64,000 nt of DNA, from contig CM030714.1 in the NCBI GenBank assembly GCA_017979445.1, positions 16,983,892 to 17,047,891 on the forward strand. The letters run 5' to 3'. A program made the translations under genes and the position numbers. The DNA is from Akebia trifoliata (taxonomy: Eukaryota > Streptophyta > Magnoliopsida > Ranunculales > Lardizabalaceae). Under the pieces are notes generated by a model. That model was not told where the DNA came from. It made no database searches and saw nothing but the letters and a program-made list of their open reading frames with translations. Below, piece after piece: positions 21,225-32,478 of the stretch (the stretch's first letter is position 1; each line of letters starts with the position of its first letter).

Positions 21225-22010
21225 TCGTGACCTATAGGAAGGCTTCTAGACTCTAGGTTTACTACGTGCAATGCATTTTTTTATCTAGCCACCCTTGCCC
21301 AAGCACACCTATATACCTTTCGATACGTGGTGACTTGGTTTGATATACCGTATAGGTGATAATCTAAAACCTCAATTTACTTCTCTGAAGCCAAAAACAG
21401 CCAGTTTGATCTCCAGTTGAGAGGTGGCGCACAATGCTGAGCAAGGGCCCACTTAAATACCTCTCGTCTAGAATAGACGTAGTCTATCCCCCTCGTACAG
21501 TAGGGTACAGCGGGGCAAGATCTTGCTTAGGCACCGGTTTTGACCAAGAAGTGCAATTGATATACTTAGATTACCTTTTATACCTACGGGTACGAGTCAA
21601 GAGTTGTAGCTTTCATAAATGGTTTGGCATCCCCGAGGGGACCGACCACGTACTAGTACTACGTTGGCAATCGGGACATGTGACTGTGTGGCTTACAATA
21701 GGACAAAGGCTCAGGTCACCCCAGCATGGGTGCATCAACATGTCTCTCAGAATCACCTGATCAGACGGTATTGATGCCCCAGTTCGATATACCCTAAGGT
21801 ACGTGACTGGAGTTGTGGGTTTCATGAATGACGTCGCATCTCCGAAGAGACCGGGCCACGCACTAGTGCCACGTTGGCTAAATGGGACGTGTAAGTGAGT
21901 AAAGCAGTAAACATGCATGTGGTGTGTGCAAAGCAAGGGTGGGGTGTGCCCGGGGCCTTTTCCAAACAAATGGGCCCACGGCCCAATCAAACCAATTATA
22001 ATATGAACTA
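21225..22010 (-). other. Element A copy of the conserved leader block
   Basis: Nearly identical to B at 34080-34880 and clearly homologous to C at 7207-7980 (inverted). One frame remains open on the minus strand for 170 codons, including the shared HVPFSQRGTSAWPGLF segment. Protein status is doubtful. Confidence 0.65.
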
Positions 22011-23394
22011 TATGGATACAAGCACTATTCCAATCACATAAACATTTAATTATGATCAACATTATGACCAAAATCAAACATGTATTCCCAATGACATTAT
22101 AGCATATTAAATAGGCAATTATCATGAATTAATAATATGGTCCGCTCACGATTTAAACATGCACATATACGGTATGTGGCAATCAATTAGACCCGATCAT
22201 CGCAATGATTTGATAAATTTATAGTCCAATCAAGATTATTTTGGGGGGCGACCAAAAATAATTCAAAATTTCTAAGAATTTCGAATTAAGGGTATAATAA
22301 TGATCAATGAATAAAGAGGATGGCTTTGTTCATCATTTTTTTATTTATTTATTTATTTATTTTTATAAAAAAATAAGTTGAGCCCAATCAAGGAAATTCA
22401 AGAAACAAACCAACCTGAGCATATGTTGCCATTAGCAACATTAAAAAAATTTGATTTCATTATTTTTTTTTTAAACTTCCCTTTTTTTTTTAAAAAACTT
22501 TCTACTCTTTATTTTTTTTTATTTTGATTTTCCCCTTTTTTTAGAAAAAAAATTGATCTAAAAAAAACCCAAGATAATTTTGTGAGACAAATTATATGCC
22601 GCTGCCAATAATTGAACTCATCCGGCACATGTCGAGATCGGCCTTGCTATTTTAAAACAGCAGGATAACGTCGAGCTCAACAGCAGCTCAACGTCGAGAT
22701 CACCCTATAACAGCAATTTAATCGTCGAGATCAGAAGGTTAATCGTCGAGATTAATCGTCGAGATCAGTATATAACAGCAACTAATCGTCGAGATCAGCA
22801 GGTTAGTCGTCGAGATTAATCGTCGAGGTCATCATATAACAGTAGCTAATCGTCGAGATCAGACTAGAACAGCAGACCAGCGTCGAGATCGGCCTGTAAC
22901 ATTGGATTTTTCGACGAATTTGTTCGCCATTTCAGTGCTGTGATGAGAGGAATCTCTCTACGAACCTCCTGCTAATGACTTTAATCTATCTGAACCATTA
23001 AAACTCTGCCATTTTCTTCGATAGAAACCAGAAAAGCCGATTTTTTTTCTGGTGATGAAGCTTAACTTTGGGTCGATTTCACAAGGAGCTAACAGTTCTA
23101 AACTTGAGATCAAGAAAAAATCAGCGATTTCTATCAGGGGTTTCAAACGATCGGGCTGAGTTTCCAGCCGATCGAATAGAGAGACTTGATCGTCCTCTCT
23201 GTTAAAGGACGCTGAAATGAGGTGGATCTTCTTTAAAGAAGATGGTGTGCAGAAAACGAGACTGCTTGTTTTATGTGTGACACACCACTCTACATCAACG
23301 TTATTGCTGTCAATGGGGTGTGAGATAAGAAAAAAAAACAGTGTTACTCATGGCACACTACCCAAACAGCACGCTATTGCTGTTGACAGACCAC

Positions 23395-23432
<38 letters not shown>

Positions 23433-23937
23433 CTTTTAAATGCTGTTAATGAGCAGCATGTTTAAAATAATGAACACCTAAGTGCTAAGCAAAACACAAT
23501 AAGAAAAACAAAAAATTTCTTTTTTTTTGAAAAAATGTTATCAAACATATCAAACATGTTTCTTCTCTTTTTTTTTAAAAAAAAAAAATCTTTTGTTATC
23601 GGAAACCGGATCGACATACCTTATAAGGAAGAATGACTAAAAAAAAAAAATCCCTTTCGCTTCATCCTATTCCATCCTCAACGAAATTATCCTTTGGAAT
23701 TTGGTATTATTTAAAATCACCCTAAATGACTCCCGATTGAACTTCATAAAAATAATAATATGCCAGATTAACGTACTCAAAATTGAACCAAAGTTAATGA
23801 TTGGACTCACAAATATATCAAAACAATAATAAACGAACAATAAAAAAAAATTAACTAAAAAATAGAATCAAATAACATAAAAACTAGATTATTGGCAATG
23901 TTCCCATACTTGGGGTTTTTCAAGTCTGATCCTCAAT
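22011..23937 (-). other. Element A leader, PBS-proximal part
   Basis: No gene. Contains runs of A or T (a 28-29 base T run near 23400), the GTCGAGATC repeat cluster at 22625-22895, and GTGTGACACACCA-like text shared with the leaders of B and C. Confidence 0.6.
22625..22895 (-). repeat. GTCGAGATC repeat cluster in element A leader
   Basis: About eleven copies of CGTCGAGATC or close variants, often with TTAATCGTCGAGATTAATCG-like palindromic context or a TATAACAGCAA spacer, within 270 bp. B has a single related site (TAATCATCGAGGTC near 35590). C shows none that I could see. Confidence 0.8.
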
Positions 23938-23956
23938 GTCCCCAGTGGAGTCGCCA
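23938..23956 (-). other. Primer binding site of element A
   Basis: The minus strand reads TGGCGACTCCACTGGGGAC, one base from the 5' LTR, complementary to a tRNA-Arg-like 3' end. It is intact, so A could be reverse transcribed in trans. Confidence 0.85.
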
Positions 23957-23957
23957 C

Positions 23958-25698
23958 TGAAAGCGCCCTCGATCCGCGGGGTGCGCGGATCCGCTTTTGA
24001 CCCTTGAGGTTTGGGAGTCGCCACCTAGTTGTTACGGTCTAGGAACCGATCAATGACTCTAAACGGATAAAAACTAATCTAAAACAAAAAAAAAACTGAA
24101 TTCGGGGATCAAGTTACGGGGTTGGAAGGTGTTAGGCACCAACCCCGTCCGGCTGAAGCCGGTCTCTACTAAATTCCCAAGTAAATTACATTGCTAAAAC
24201 CTAGATAAGAAAATAAATAAAAAAAATAATACCTTTCCGATGCAAGGACTTTACTCCCTCAGATCTGACAAAAGAGCTCCTTGTACCGTGCTCCCTTGCT
24301 ACGTTCTGCTTCCGGATTTGACTTCGGATCTCCGAGGCAAGGTATCTCCTTGTTTTTGAATCTGAACTCTTCAAGTTCGTTGCGGACTTTGGGGGTTTTT
24401 AGAAGGTTTTTGGGTGTTTTCTAGACTAAAATTGAAGGAGGGATGTTAGCTAAGGAGTGGGGCTCCAAAACGAGGGTTTATGGGGGGCTAGGGGAGCTTC
24501 TAGACCTACTTATCTTAGGGTTTATGATTTGATACGAAAATAGGGTGTGAGCACCTCTATTTATAGATGTTTTTTAGGATTGATTTGGATAGAGTTAGTA
24601 TTTAATTAGAGATCTTTTAATTAGAGTTATGTTTTAGTTAAAATTGTTTTAGGTAGAATTGTGTTTTAATTAGAATTGTTTTAGGTAGAATTGTTTTTAA
24701 GTTAGAACTCTATTAGATAGAGTTATTATTTAATTAGAATTCTATTATGACTTTTGGTTTTATTTGATTGACTTTTAATGTTTTGACTTTAGTCTTAATT
24801 GATTGACTTTCAATATCTTGACTTTAGTCTTGCTTAATTGACTTTAATTTTGACTTCAGTCTCACTTGATTGACTTTAATACCTTGACTTCAGTCTTGCT
24901 TGATTTACTTTAAATTTTTGGAGAACCCCTTCCATTATTTCTTTAATTCTTTGGACCCCCAAATTGAGGGGTCCTTAAAGAAATATCCCACGAACCCTCA
25001 ACAATTTTGCCTGAGAGTCCAATTAATCGATTTTTTAGGTTCAAATTTTTAAATTAATTTTATTAATGTTTAAATTTAATTATTTAATGTTTTATTTATT
25101 AATTTCGGAATTTTTTATCATGAAAATTGTGAAATTACCGTTTTGCCCCCGGAGAGAGGACTTTTCACGTTTCAAGTCGGTTTTTTAATGTTCTAGGATG
25201 TTTTAGAATCGATTTTTGTAAGGAATTCAATGGAAATATTAGTTTTTATTATTTATGAAAATTTTGTGTGAAATGGTCGTGAACTTTATGAGGGGCATTT
25301 TCGTAATTTTGTCAAATTCTGTTAAAATTGGTGAAATGATCTATTTGGTTCCGATTTGTTATTTTATGTGTTCGAGAGAGTTTTCCTAAGCGTAACGTAG
25401 GCTCTAGGGTTGTTTTGATGTGTGTCAGGGGATTTTGGTAATTTGATCAATTTTTAGTGATTTTTATCGTGAAGCTTCTTTTTGGTTTGCAAGATGATGA
25501 TTTCTATGTTTCTGGGGTTGTGTTTTCCTAGCGTAGCGTGGTTTCTAAGGTTTTGTCAGTTCGAGATACCTCATCCGGATTTCTGAAACACATCTGGTAA
25601 CAAAATAAAGCAATGGAATACATATCCATCATTGGGAATCATTGCGATCGGGTTGACGAGTTGAATAATCAGGCGGATGCAAAAATGGGGTGTCTACA
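23958..25698 (-). repeat. 5' LTR of element A
   Basis: About 1741 bp; on the minus strand it runs TGTAGACACC to GGCGCTTTCA. The TATA box reads on the minus strand at 24558-24565. Differences from 13698-15434 are mostly single-base changes or short indels. Confidence 0.95.
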
Positions 25699-26082
25699 GA
25701 TAGTTTCCCTTTACCACACATAGATGTTCTAGTGGACAGTACAGCAGGACACGCTTTGTTGTCCTTCATTGATGGATTTTCAGGGTACAATCAGATAAAA
25801 ATGGATCCTCGAGATATGCAAAAAACGTCGTTCATCACGCAGTGGGGGACCTTCTGCTACAAGGTCATGCCTTTTGGTTTGAAGAACGCTGGAGCTACCT
25901 ATCAAAGAGTAGCCAGGACTTTACTACATGACATGATACACAAGGAGGTCGAAGTCTATGTAGATGATATGATAGTCAAATCCAAAGAACGACTAGGGCA
26001 TGTTACAGCGTTAGAAAAATTTCTCACAAGGATTCAAAAATACCAACTCCGCCTCAACCCACAGAAGTGTGTATTTGGAGTA
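25699..26082 (+). pseudogene. pol: Element C RT catalytic core, between elements A and B
   Basis: This is the island of C's RT left between the two insertions. It is open throughout: FPLPHIDVLVDSTAGHALLS, GFSGYNQIKMDP (palm), a TSFITQWGTFCYKVMPFGLK stretch, NAGATYQR, and the catalytic YVDD at 25957-25968, ending in NPQKCVFGV. The first five bases are A's right TSD copy and the last five are B's left TSD copy. The reading frame matches 12847-13697 on the left and 38627 onwards on the right, so A and B each broke an RT that was otherwise open here. Confidence 0.94.
26078..26082. repeat. Target-site duplication of element B (left copy)
   Basis: GAGTA is directly before B and again at 38627-38631 directly after it. 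The duplication is perfect and lies within C's RT. Confidence 0.93.
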
Positions 26083-27820
26083 TGAAAGCGCCCTCGATCC
26101 GCGGGGTGCGCGGATCCGCTTTTGACCCTTGAGGTTTGGGAGTCGCCACCTAGTTGTTACGGTCTAGGAACCGATCAATGACTCTAAACGGATAAAAACT
26201 AATCTAAAACCAAATAAAACTGAATTCGGGGATCAAGTTACGGGGTTGGAAGGTGTTAGGCACCAACCCCGCCCGGCCGAAGCCGGTCTCTACTAAATTC
26301 CCAAGCAAATTACATTGCTAAAACCTAGATAAGAAAATAAAAAAAAAAAAAATACCTTTCCGATGCAAGGACTTTACTCCCTCAGATCTGACAAAAGAGC
26401 TCCTTGTACCGTGCTCCTTTGCTACGTTCTGCTTCCGGATTTGACTTCGGATCTCCGAGGCAAGGTATCTCCTTGTTTTTGAATCTGAACTCTTCAAGTT
26501 CGTTGCGGACTTTGGGGGTGTTTTTAGAAGGCTTTTGGGTGTTTTCTAGACTAAAATTGAAGGAGGGATGTTAGCTAAGGAGTTGGGGCTCCAAAACTAG
26601 GGTTTATGGGGGGCTAGGGGAGCTTCTAGACTTACTTCTCTTAGGGTTTATAATTTGATACGAAAATAAGGTGTGAGCACCTCTATTTATAGATGTTTTT
26701 AGGGGTTGATTTGGATAGAGTTAGTGTTTAATTAGAGATCTTTTAATTAGAATTGTGTTTTAGTTTGACTTGTTTTAGGTAGAATTGTGTTTTAATTAAA
26801 ATTGTTTTAGGTAGAATTATTTTTAAGTTAGAACTCTATTAGATAGAGTTATTAATCAATTATAATTCTATTATGACTTTTGGTCTTATTTGATTGACTT
26901 TTAATGTTTTGACTTTAGTCTTAATTGATTGACTTTTAATATCTTGACTTCAGTCTTGCTTAATTGACTTTAATTTTGACTTCAGTCTCACTTGATTGAA
27001 TTTAATACCTTTACCTTAGTCTTGCTTGATTTACTTTGATTTTTGGAGAACCCCCTTCCATTATTTCTTTAATTCTTTGGACCCCCAAATGGAGGGGTCC
27101 TTAAAGAAATATCCCACGAACCCTCAACAATTTTGCTTGAGAGTCCGATTAATCGATTTTTTAGGTTCAAAATTTTAAATTAATTTCATTAATGTTTAAA
27201 TTTAATTATTTAATTTTTTATTTATTAATTTCGAATTTTTTTATTATGAAAATTGTTAAAATTACCGTTTTGCCCCCGGAGAGGACTTTTCACGTTTCAA
27301 GTCGGTTTTTAATGTTCTAGGATGTTTTAGAATCGGTTTTTCGTAAGGAATTCAATGAGAATGTTGGTTTGTGTCATTTATGAAATTTTTTGTGTGAAAC
27401 GATCATGAACTTTATGAGGGGCATTTTCGTAATTTTGTCAAATTCTGTTAAAATTGGTGAAATGATTTATTTGGTTCCGATTTGTCATTTTATGTGTTCG
27501 AATGGGTTTTCCTAAGCGTAACGTAGGCTCTAGGGTTGTTTTGAGGTTAGGGGTATTTTGATAATTTGGTAATTTTTAGTGATTTTTATCGTGAAGCTTC
27601 TTTTTGGTTTGCAAGATGATGATTTCTATGTTTCTGGGGTCGTATTTTCCTAGCGTAGCGTGGTTTCTAAGGTTTTGTCAATTCGAGATACCTCATCTGG
27701 ATTTCTGAAACAAATCTGGTAACAAAGTAAAGCAATGGAATACACATCCATCATTGGGAATCCTTGCGATCTGGTTGACGAGTTGATTAATCATGCGAGT
27801 GCAAAAATGGGGTGTCTACA
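26083..27820 (-). repeat. 3' LTR of element B
   Basis: 1738 bp, plus strand TGAAAGCGCC...GTGTCTACA. Closely matches 36894-38626. U5 hairpin and minus-strand TATA (near 26688) are intact. Confidence 0.95.
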
Positions 27821-28189
27821 GATGCCCCTCTTTGGCAGAGGGTTGAAGCAAACTAGATAGCAAATCTATTTTGGTAGATAGTGCGATATCTGAATGCCAA
27901 AGCTAGTGACAGTTCATTTTGCAGCCTGATTCAGCAATTCGTCAGGGTGTTCGGATCCTTGAGGATAAAGCTCTTCCCGAATCAAAAAAGTTGTCAGGTC
28001 CTTGAGTGCAAACTCTCACTGACGGTGTCAGATCCTTGAATTTTAGAGAATTCTCCCTGACTAAAAAGTGCAAATGTGCAAGTGTGTGCACTGTGTGAAA
28101 CTGAGTAAAACCTGAGCATAAATTTAGCATAATCTGAGTATAAACTGAGCATAATTTGAATATAAACTGAGCATAATTTGAATATAATC
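27821..28189 (-). other. Element B PPT and PPT-proximal hairpins
   Basis: The minus strand reads CCAAAGAGGGGCATC next to the LTR (PPT). Two GTCAG...CTGAC inverted repeats follow at about 27990-28065, equivalent to those in A and C, then a run of TGAGCATAATTTGAATATAA-like degenerate repeats leading into the main array. Confidence 0.75.
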
Positions 28190-29105
28190 TGAACATAGTT
28201 CCTGAGCATAGTTCCGAGAAAACCCTCGACGGTATCTGAGCACAGTTCCGAGAAAACCCTCGGCGGTATCTGAGCATAGTTCCGAGAAAACCCTCGGCGG
28301 TATCTGAGCATAGTTTGGAGAAAACCCTCGGCGGTAACTGAGCATAGTTCCGAGAAAACCCTCAGCGGTATCTGAGCATAATTCTGAGAAAACCCTCGGC
28401 GGTATCTGAGCATAGTTCCGAGAAAACCCTCGGCGGTATCTGAGCATAGTTCCGGGTATCTGAGCATAATTCCGAGAAAACCCTCGGCGGTATCTGAGCA
28501 TAGTTCCGAGATAACCCTCGGCGGTATCTGAGCATAGTTCCGAGAAAACCCTCGGCGGTATCTGAGCATAGTTCCGAGAAAACCCTCGGCGGTATCTGAG
28601 CATAATTCCGAGAAAACCCTCGGCGGTATCTGAGCATAGTTCCGAGAAAATCCTCGACGGTATCTGAGCATAATTCCGAGAAAACCCTCGGCGGTGTCTG
28701 AGCATAGTTCCGAAAAACCCTCGGCGGTATCTGAGCATATTCCGAGAAAACCCTCGGCGGTGTCTGAGCATAGTTCCGAGAAAACCCTCGGCGGTATCTG
28801 AGCATAGTTCCGAGAAAACCCTCGGCGGTATCTGAGCATAGTTCCGAGAAAACCCTCGGCGGTATCTGAGCATAATTCCGAGAAAACCCTCGGTGGTATC
28901 TGAGCATAATTCCGAGAAAACCCGCGGCGGTGTCTGAGCATAGTTCCGAGAAAACCCTCGGCGGTATCTGAGCATAATTCCGAGAAAACCCTCGGCGGTA
29001 TCTGAGCATAGTTCCGAGAAAACCCTCGGCGGTATCTGAGCATAATTCCGAGAAAACCCTCGGCGGTGTCTGAGCATAGTTCCGAGAAAACCCTCGGCGG
29101 TGTCT
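28190..29105 (-). repeat. Element B 3' UTR array, 34 bp unit
   Basis: 26 complete units and one truncated unit. The plus-strand consensus is TCTGAGCATAGTTCCGAGAA followed by AACCCTCGGCGGTA. Each has a CCGAG...CTCGG inverted repeat. C carries a single copy of this type at about 43105-43138. Because 34 is not a multiple of 3 and no unit has a stop in any of the three minus-strand frames, very long open frames (up to 449 codons) arise by chance. Confidence 0.95.
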
Positions 29106-29350
29106 GAGCAAAATCCAAGATAACCCTTGGCGGCAACTGAGCCAACTGAGCAAAATCCAAGTTAACCCTTGGCGGCAACTGAGCAAAATCCAAGATAACC
29201 CTTGGCGGCAACTGAGCAAAATCCAAGATAACCCTTGGCGGAGACTGAGCAAAATCCAAGATAACCCTTGGCGGAGACTGAGCAAAATCCAAGATAACCC
29301 TTGGCAGCAACTGAGCAAAATCCAAGTTAACTCTTGGCGGCAACTGAGCA
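29106..29350 (-). repeat. Element B 3' UTR array, 33 bp unit
   Basis: Seven units, consensus ACTGAGCAAAATCCAAGATA followed by ACCCTTGGCGGCA, with a CCAAG...CTTGG inverted repeat. This is the same family as the 14-unit array of C at 42641-43102 and a sister of the adjacent 34 bp type. Confidence 0.93.
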
Positions 29351-30144
29351 AAATTGGCAAAGGAACGAAGGACTTTTGGGAAAGAATGAATGAATTTGGA
29401 AAAGACTGATCAGAGTGTGAATTGAATAAATTGGAAGATACTGAATCTGGAAGAGAAATGATCGATTCTAAGAATGATTTGATCTGGAAAAAGAACCTGG
29501 AGAACGAAAGAATGCCATATCTCCTATGTGAGATCCAAAATGCTTTTGTTTGAACCTCAAGGATGTATCAAAAAGTTTTATGAATTTAAAACATGAGTTT
29601 TTATTTCTTTTGACCCTCAAAAGTTTTTCGAAAAAACTGTTATCAAGAGGGTAACCTTAGGTTTGGGGTTCCTATTATTTTTTAGGATTAACATTGCTCG
29701 AAGACAAAATGCCCCTAGTTTGACAATGTACGTGGCATTGAAGATAATTGAACACATCATGCAAAAATTAAAAAAATGCCCCTAGTATAAGGGGGAAAAG
29801 TTACATTAACAAAAGAAAGAAAATACCCCTTGTATGAAGGTTTGAAATAATTGATTACCACAAGCGCAATAAAGACTCAACTTTTAATTTTGATTAATTT
29901 TATTGAAGGTTTTGAGTCAGGCTCAAGAGTACAAAATTATTTCCTTTCGAGTTTCATCATAGAATTCACCCTTATCCCCCTTGGTTCACTTGGGGAAGTA
30001 AACATTTTCAGATCGATCGTAGACAAGATACTTGTGGCTTCTGAGTCTATGCCTGATTTAAGTTAAGTATTGAACTCAATTATTCGGACTTCTGATGTTT
30101 CAGCTCGGATCGCTCTCAACTTGGGATTTTCTTCTGTTTTTCTT
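29351..30144 (-). other. Element B 3' UTR, unique segment
   Basis: No gene. Matches C at about 41880-42640 (inverted). Contains repeated AAATGCCCCTAG motifs (29710, 29775), which on the element strand read CTAGGGGCATTT and resemble the PPT. A 71-codon frame here is not conserved as protein and is not called. Confidence 0.55.
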
Positions 30145-30370
30145 TGTTACTCTAACTTTTGCCTAGATCGCCTTTTCAGGTTTTCGATCTAGCGAGCTTA
30201 CTCTAACTTTTGCCTAGATCGCCTTTTCAGGTTTTCAATCTAGCGAGTTCTTTTTTTTTCTTTGCTCTGATTGTTGCCAAAGTTGTCCTTTCAGATTTTC
30301 AACCTTGCGAGCTTGCCTTAATTTTTGCCTAAGTCGCCCTTTTCGGGTTTTCAACTTAGCAGGCTTTATC
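30145..30370 (-). repeat. Element B hairpin array (CTAGATCG type)
   Basis: Four units of about 55-75 bp with centre CCTTTTCAGGTTTT flanked by complementary arms: CTAGATCG/CGATCTAG (perfect), CTAGATCG/CAATCTAG, CAAAGTTG/CAACCTTG and CTAAGTCG/CAACTTAG. Confidence 0.87.
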
Positions 30371-30789
30371 ATTTTTTTATATCTTTTTTCTCTCTTCTGA
30401 ACTTCTGGAGTTGCTGTTTGATCATGCTTTGCTATCTCCATTGACTTTTCGCACGGTACTTAGGAGGACTTTTATAGGTAGGCTTAGGACTGGGTATAAA
30501 AAGAAAGGGATTTTGAGGCTCAAAAACCCAAATGCCCCTTGTGTGGCATTTCCTTTTAAATTATTTCTTTTTCTTTAAATTTTCTTTCCCACTTTGAATG
30601 ATATTTCTTTTGAGTTTTTTTTCATTTCTATTATGTGGGGAAATAGATTTTTTTTATTGATGTGGTCGGGCCTGAAGTAACTTCTCAGGTTGCCTACGTA
30701 CCCCAGAATTTTGGGATTAGACCAAAACGTAGTTCGAATCTTCCCTCCCCTAGGTTAGGTGATCAAGCTAATAAATAAAAGGCACAATT
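30371..30789 (-). other. Element B 3' UTR with conserved post-pol hairpin
   Basis: Contains CCTGAAGTAACTTCTCAGG and GCCTACGTACCCCAGAATTT at 30667-30710, the block that directly follows pol in A and C. The rest is AT-rich and has no gene. Confidence 0.7.
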
Positions 30790-31565
30790 TTTTTTTTGAA
30801 AGGGCCGCAAAGGGTTGAGAAAGGAGATGAATATGTAGCAGGTAGCAGGAAAATTGATTCGGCCAAAGATGGCCTCCTTAAATGTAGTACCATTTGATCC
30901 GGTCAAGGTTGGTTGACCCTGGTAGTTCACTTCCATCATGATCTTGAAGTCTGACGACTTTTCCAGACAGTATTTCCTTAATGAATGAATTTCTCCAATT
31001 GGGTTCAGACTTTCTCCTATAGTCGAGGAGGAGTGTTCAATTTTGATAGTTAAATCCTTGACTTGTAAATGATGAGTTTTGACATTTTTGTCAAATGCAC
31101 GAATGACTTTTCTTAGATAAGCTTGCACATGGTACAGGGCTTTAACTCGTTTTCTTCGATCAAATTTAACTTTTCATACCGTTGGCGAACTCAGTCTGCT
31201 TCTGACAACTGACTTTCCATCAAGACCTTGAAATACAGGATTTCCAATTTAACTAGCAAAACTGCTTCCATATCATATACTAGAGAGTAGGGAATATCTC
31301 CAATAGAGGACTGCATTGAAGTATAATGTGCCCCTAGTGTGAATGGTAATTTTTCTAACTAATCCCAGTGTGATTAACACATTTTCTTGATGATTATCTT
31401 GAAACTCTTACGAACTGCTTCAACTGCTCCATTAATTGAGGAAGGTAGAGTGATGATCTGCGATGCCGGATTTTGAACTTTGTACACAGAATAATGACTT
31501 ATGCTTTGAAGTACGACCCATTATCAGAGATCAGTTTAGAAGGTATCCTCATATCGACTGATAAT
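30790..31565 (-). pseudogene. pol: Element B integrase C-terminal half (remnant)
   Basis: Reading right to left, DNA at about 31500-31560 corresponds to the LISDN segment of the integrase core, 31380-31440 to the NGAVEAANKNIKTILRK segment with the catalytic Glu, and 31140-31260 to the [15 protein letters not shown] region. The open piece at 31128-30763 reads MQAYLRKVIRAFDKNVKTHH, the chromodomain-like C-terminal part of C's integrase (YQRRVARAFDKKIKTRHLQV). The first catalytic Asp and the zinc finger are deleted. Stops and frame changes are frequent. It is a relic of an autonomous ancestor, cut at about 31565, where it joins the pol linker. Confidence 0.75.
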
Positions 31566-31930
31566 ATGTGATTTGCAACTCAAGATGTAGTAAGGATAGT
31601 GCTGATACATTTTATAAAATCTTCTTTGATTCCATCGATATAGATGAGTATCTAGTCCATGTTGAACACGACTCAAGCTTGTACCTAACATACCCTCATA
31701 TGATCACACGAACAAGTCTTTTGAAATTTCTGAGAAAATTCATTATCCCCTTGTGTTCCTCTAGAGATAAGATGGTTTCTATTTGAATCTCTTTAGGAAT
31801 TTAATTCTGTTCCGAGGTCAATGACCTTTGCTTTCTTGAGCCCGACTCTTATCTTCTTGTCTTTGAATCTAGATTATTAGTTAATTCGTTGATGCGCTCG
31901 AGATATTCAAAAATTTCTTTTGTACGATCA
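31566..31930 (-). pseudogene. pol: Element B pol linker/RT start remnant
   Basis: About 365 bp matching the linker and first RT residues of D (540-870) and C (13330-13470) at the DNA level, for example CATATGATCACACGAACAAG against D's CATACAACCACACGAATACG. It abuts the integrase remnant directly, so RT, both RNase H domains and the integrase N-terminus were removed in one deletion, or several. No usable frame. Confidence 0.6.
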
Positions 31931-32478
31931 ATTCAGAAAGGGCAACAGACACCTCTATAAACTCGACGAACTAACTTGACTCAATAAGAAAGAGTAGGCT
32001 CAATCTAAGGAAGACATGACCTTGCTAGAAAAAAGGACTCGAGCTAACCCAAATGACCCATGAAAACTCAAGACTACCCAAAACGGGCTTGATGAGAACT
32101 GAGACATTACTTACAACCGGTAGGATTGAAGCACTATGATTTTCAAAGAACAATTGGATGATGTTGAGAATTTTGAGGTCATTTCTGACTGTTGACTTGA
32201 TATTGACGTTTACTCTAACTGATCGGATTTACAACCCTACCTAGACGATGGACGATTGAGCTTAGATACAATGATAACCCTTAAACCTCTTTGAAGATGA
32301 ATTTAACCAATTTCAGTGTCACCCCCTTGATAACATTTTAAATGAATCATTTTATTGAGGTTTGTGCACCAATCCATTAATTAATCCATTCACACAATGA
32401 GTATTTGAAAAGAAAATAAATATTCAAAAGATAGTTTTATTGAAAATGATAGACAATAGTTCTTATTAAAAACATCTT
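31931..32478 (-). other. Element B spacer (gag and protease deleted)
   Basis: Gag would be expected here. Instead there is AT-rich sequence, and at 32320-32450 the same post-ORF1 spacer as in C (about 9640-9790). Gag and protease were removed by deletion. Confidence 0.55.

Larger units (their letters stand above)
13698..25698 (-). mobile_element. Element A: gag-only, internally deleted Ogre/Tat-like element
   Basis: Element A is 12,001 bp on the minus strand, with LTRs at 13698-15434 (3') and 23958-25698 (5'), PBS 23938-23956, PPT at 15435-15449 and TSD GATAG. Inside, reading right to left, are a long leader, gag, a small scar of linker plus integrase end, and a long 3' UTR with tandem repeats. 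ORF1, protease, RT and both RNase H domains are missing. LTRs differ at only about a dozen places by eye (near 99% identity), so insertion was recent. Structurally it resembles gag-only non-autonomous elements (the TR-GAG class) and must have used pol proteins in trans. Confidence 0.92.

Noticed and set aside
21613..22125. 170-codon minus-strand frame in A's leader as a real protein
   Set aside because: Although the frame is shared with B and C, substitutions I compared were mostly amino-acid changing. Kept as a conserved block, not a CDS.
27994..29360. Very long minus-strand open frames (449, 332 and 317 codons) with FSELCSDTAEG-like repeats
   Set aside because: They overlap each other in all frames and arise because the 33/34 bp repeat units lack stops. 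The repeat lies in the 3' UTR, and unit length of 34 bp is not codon-preserving.
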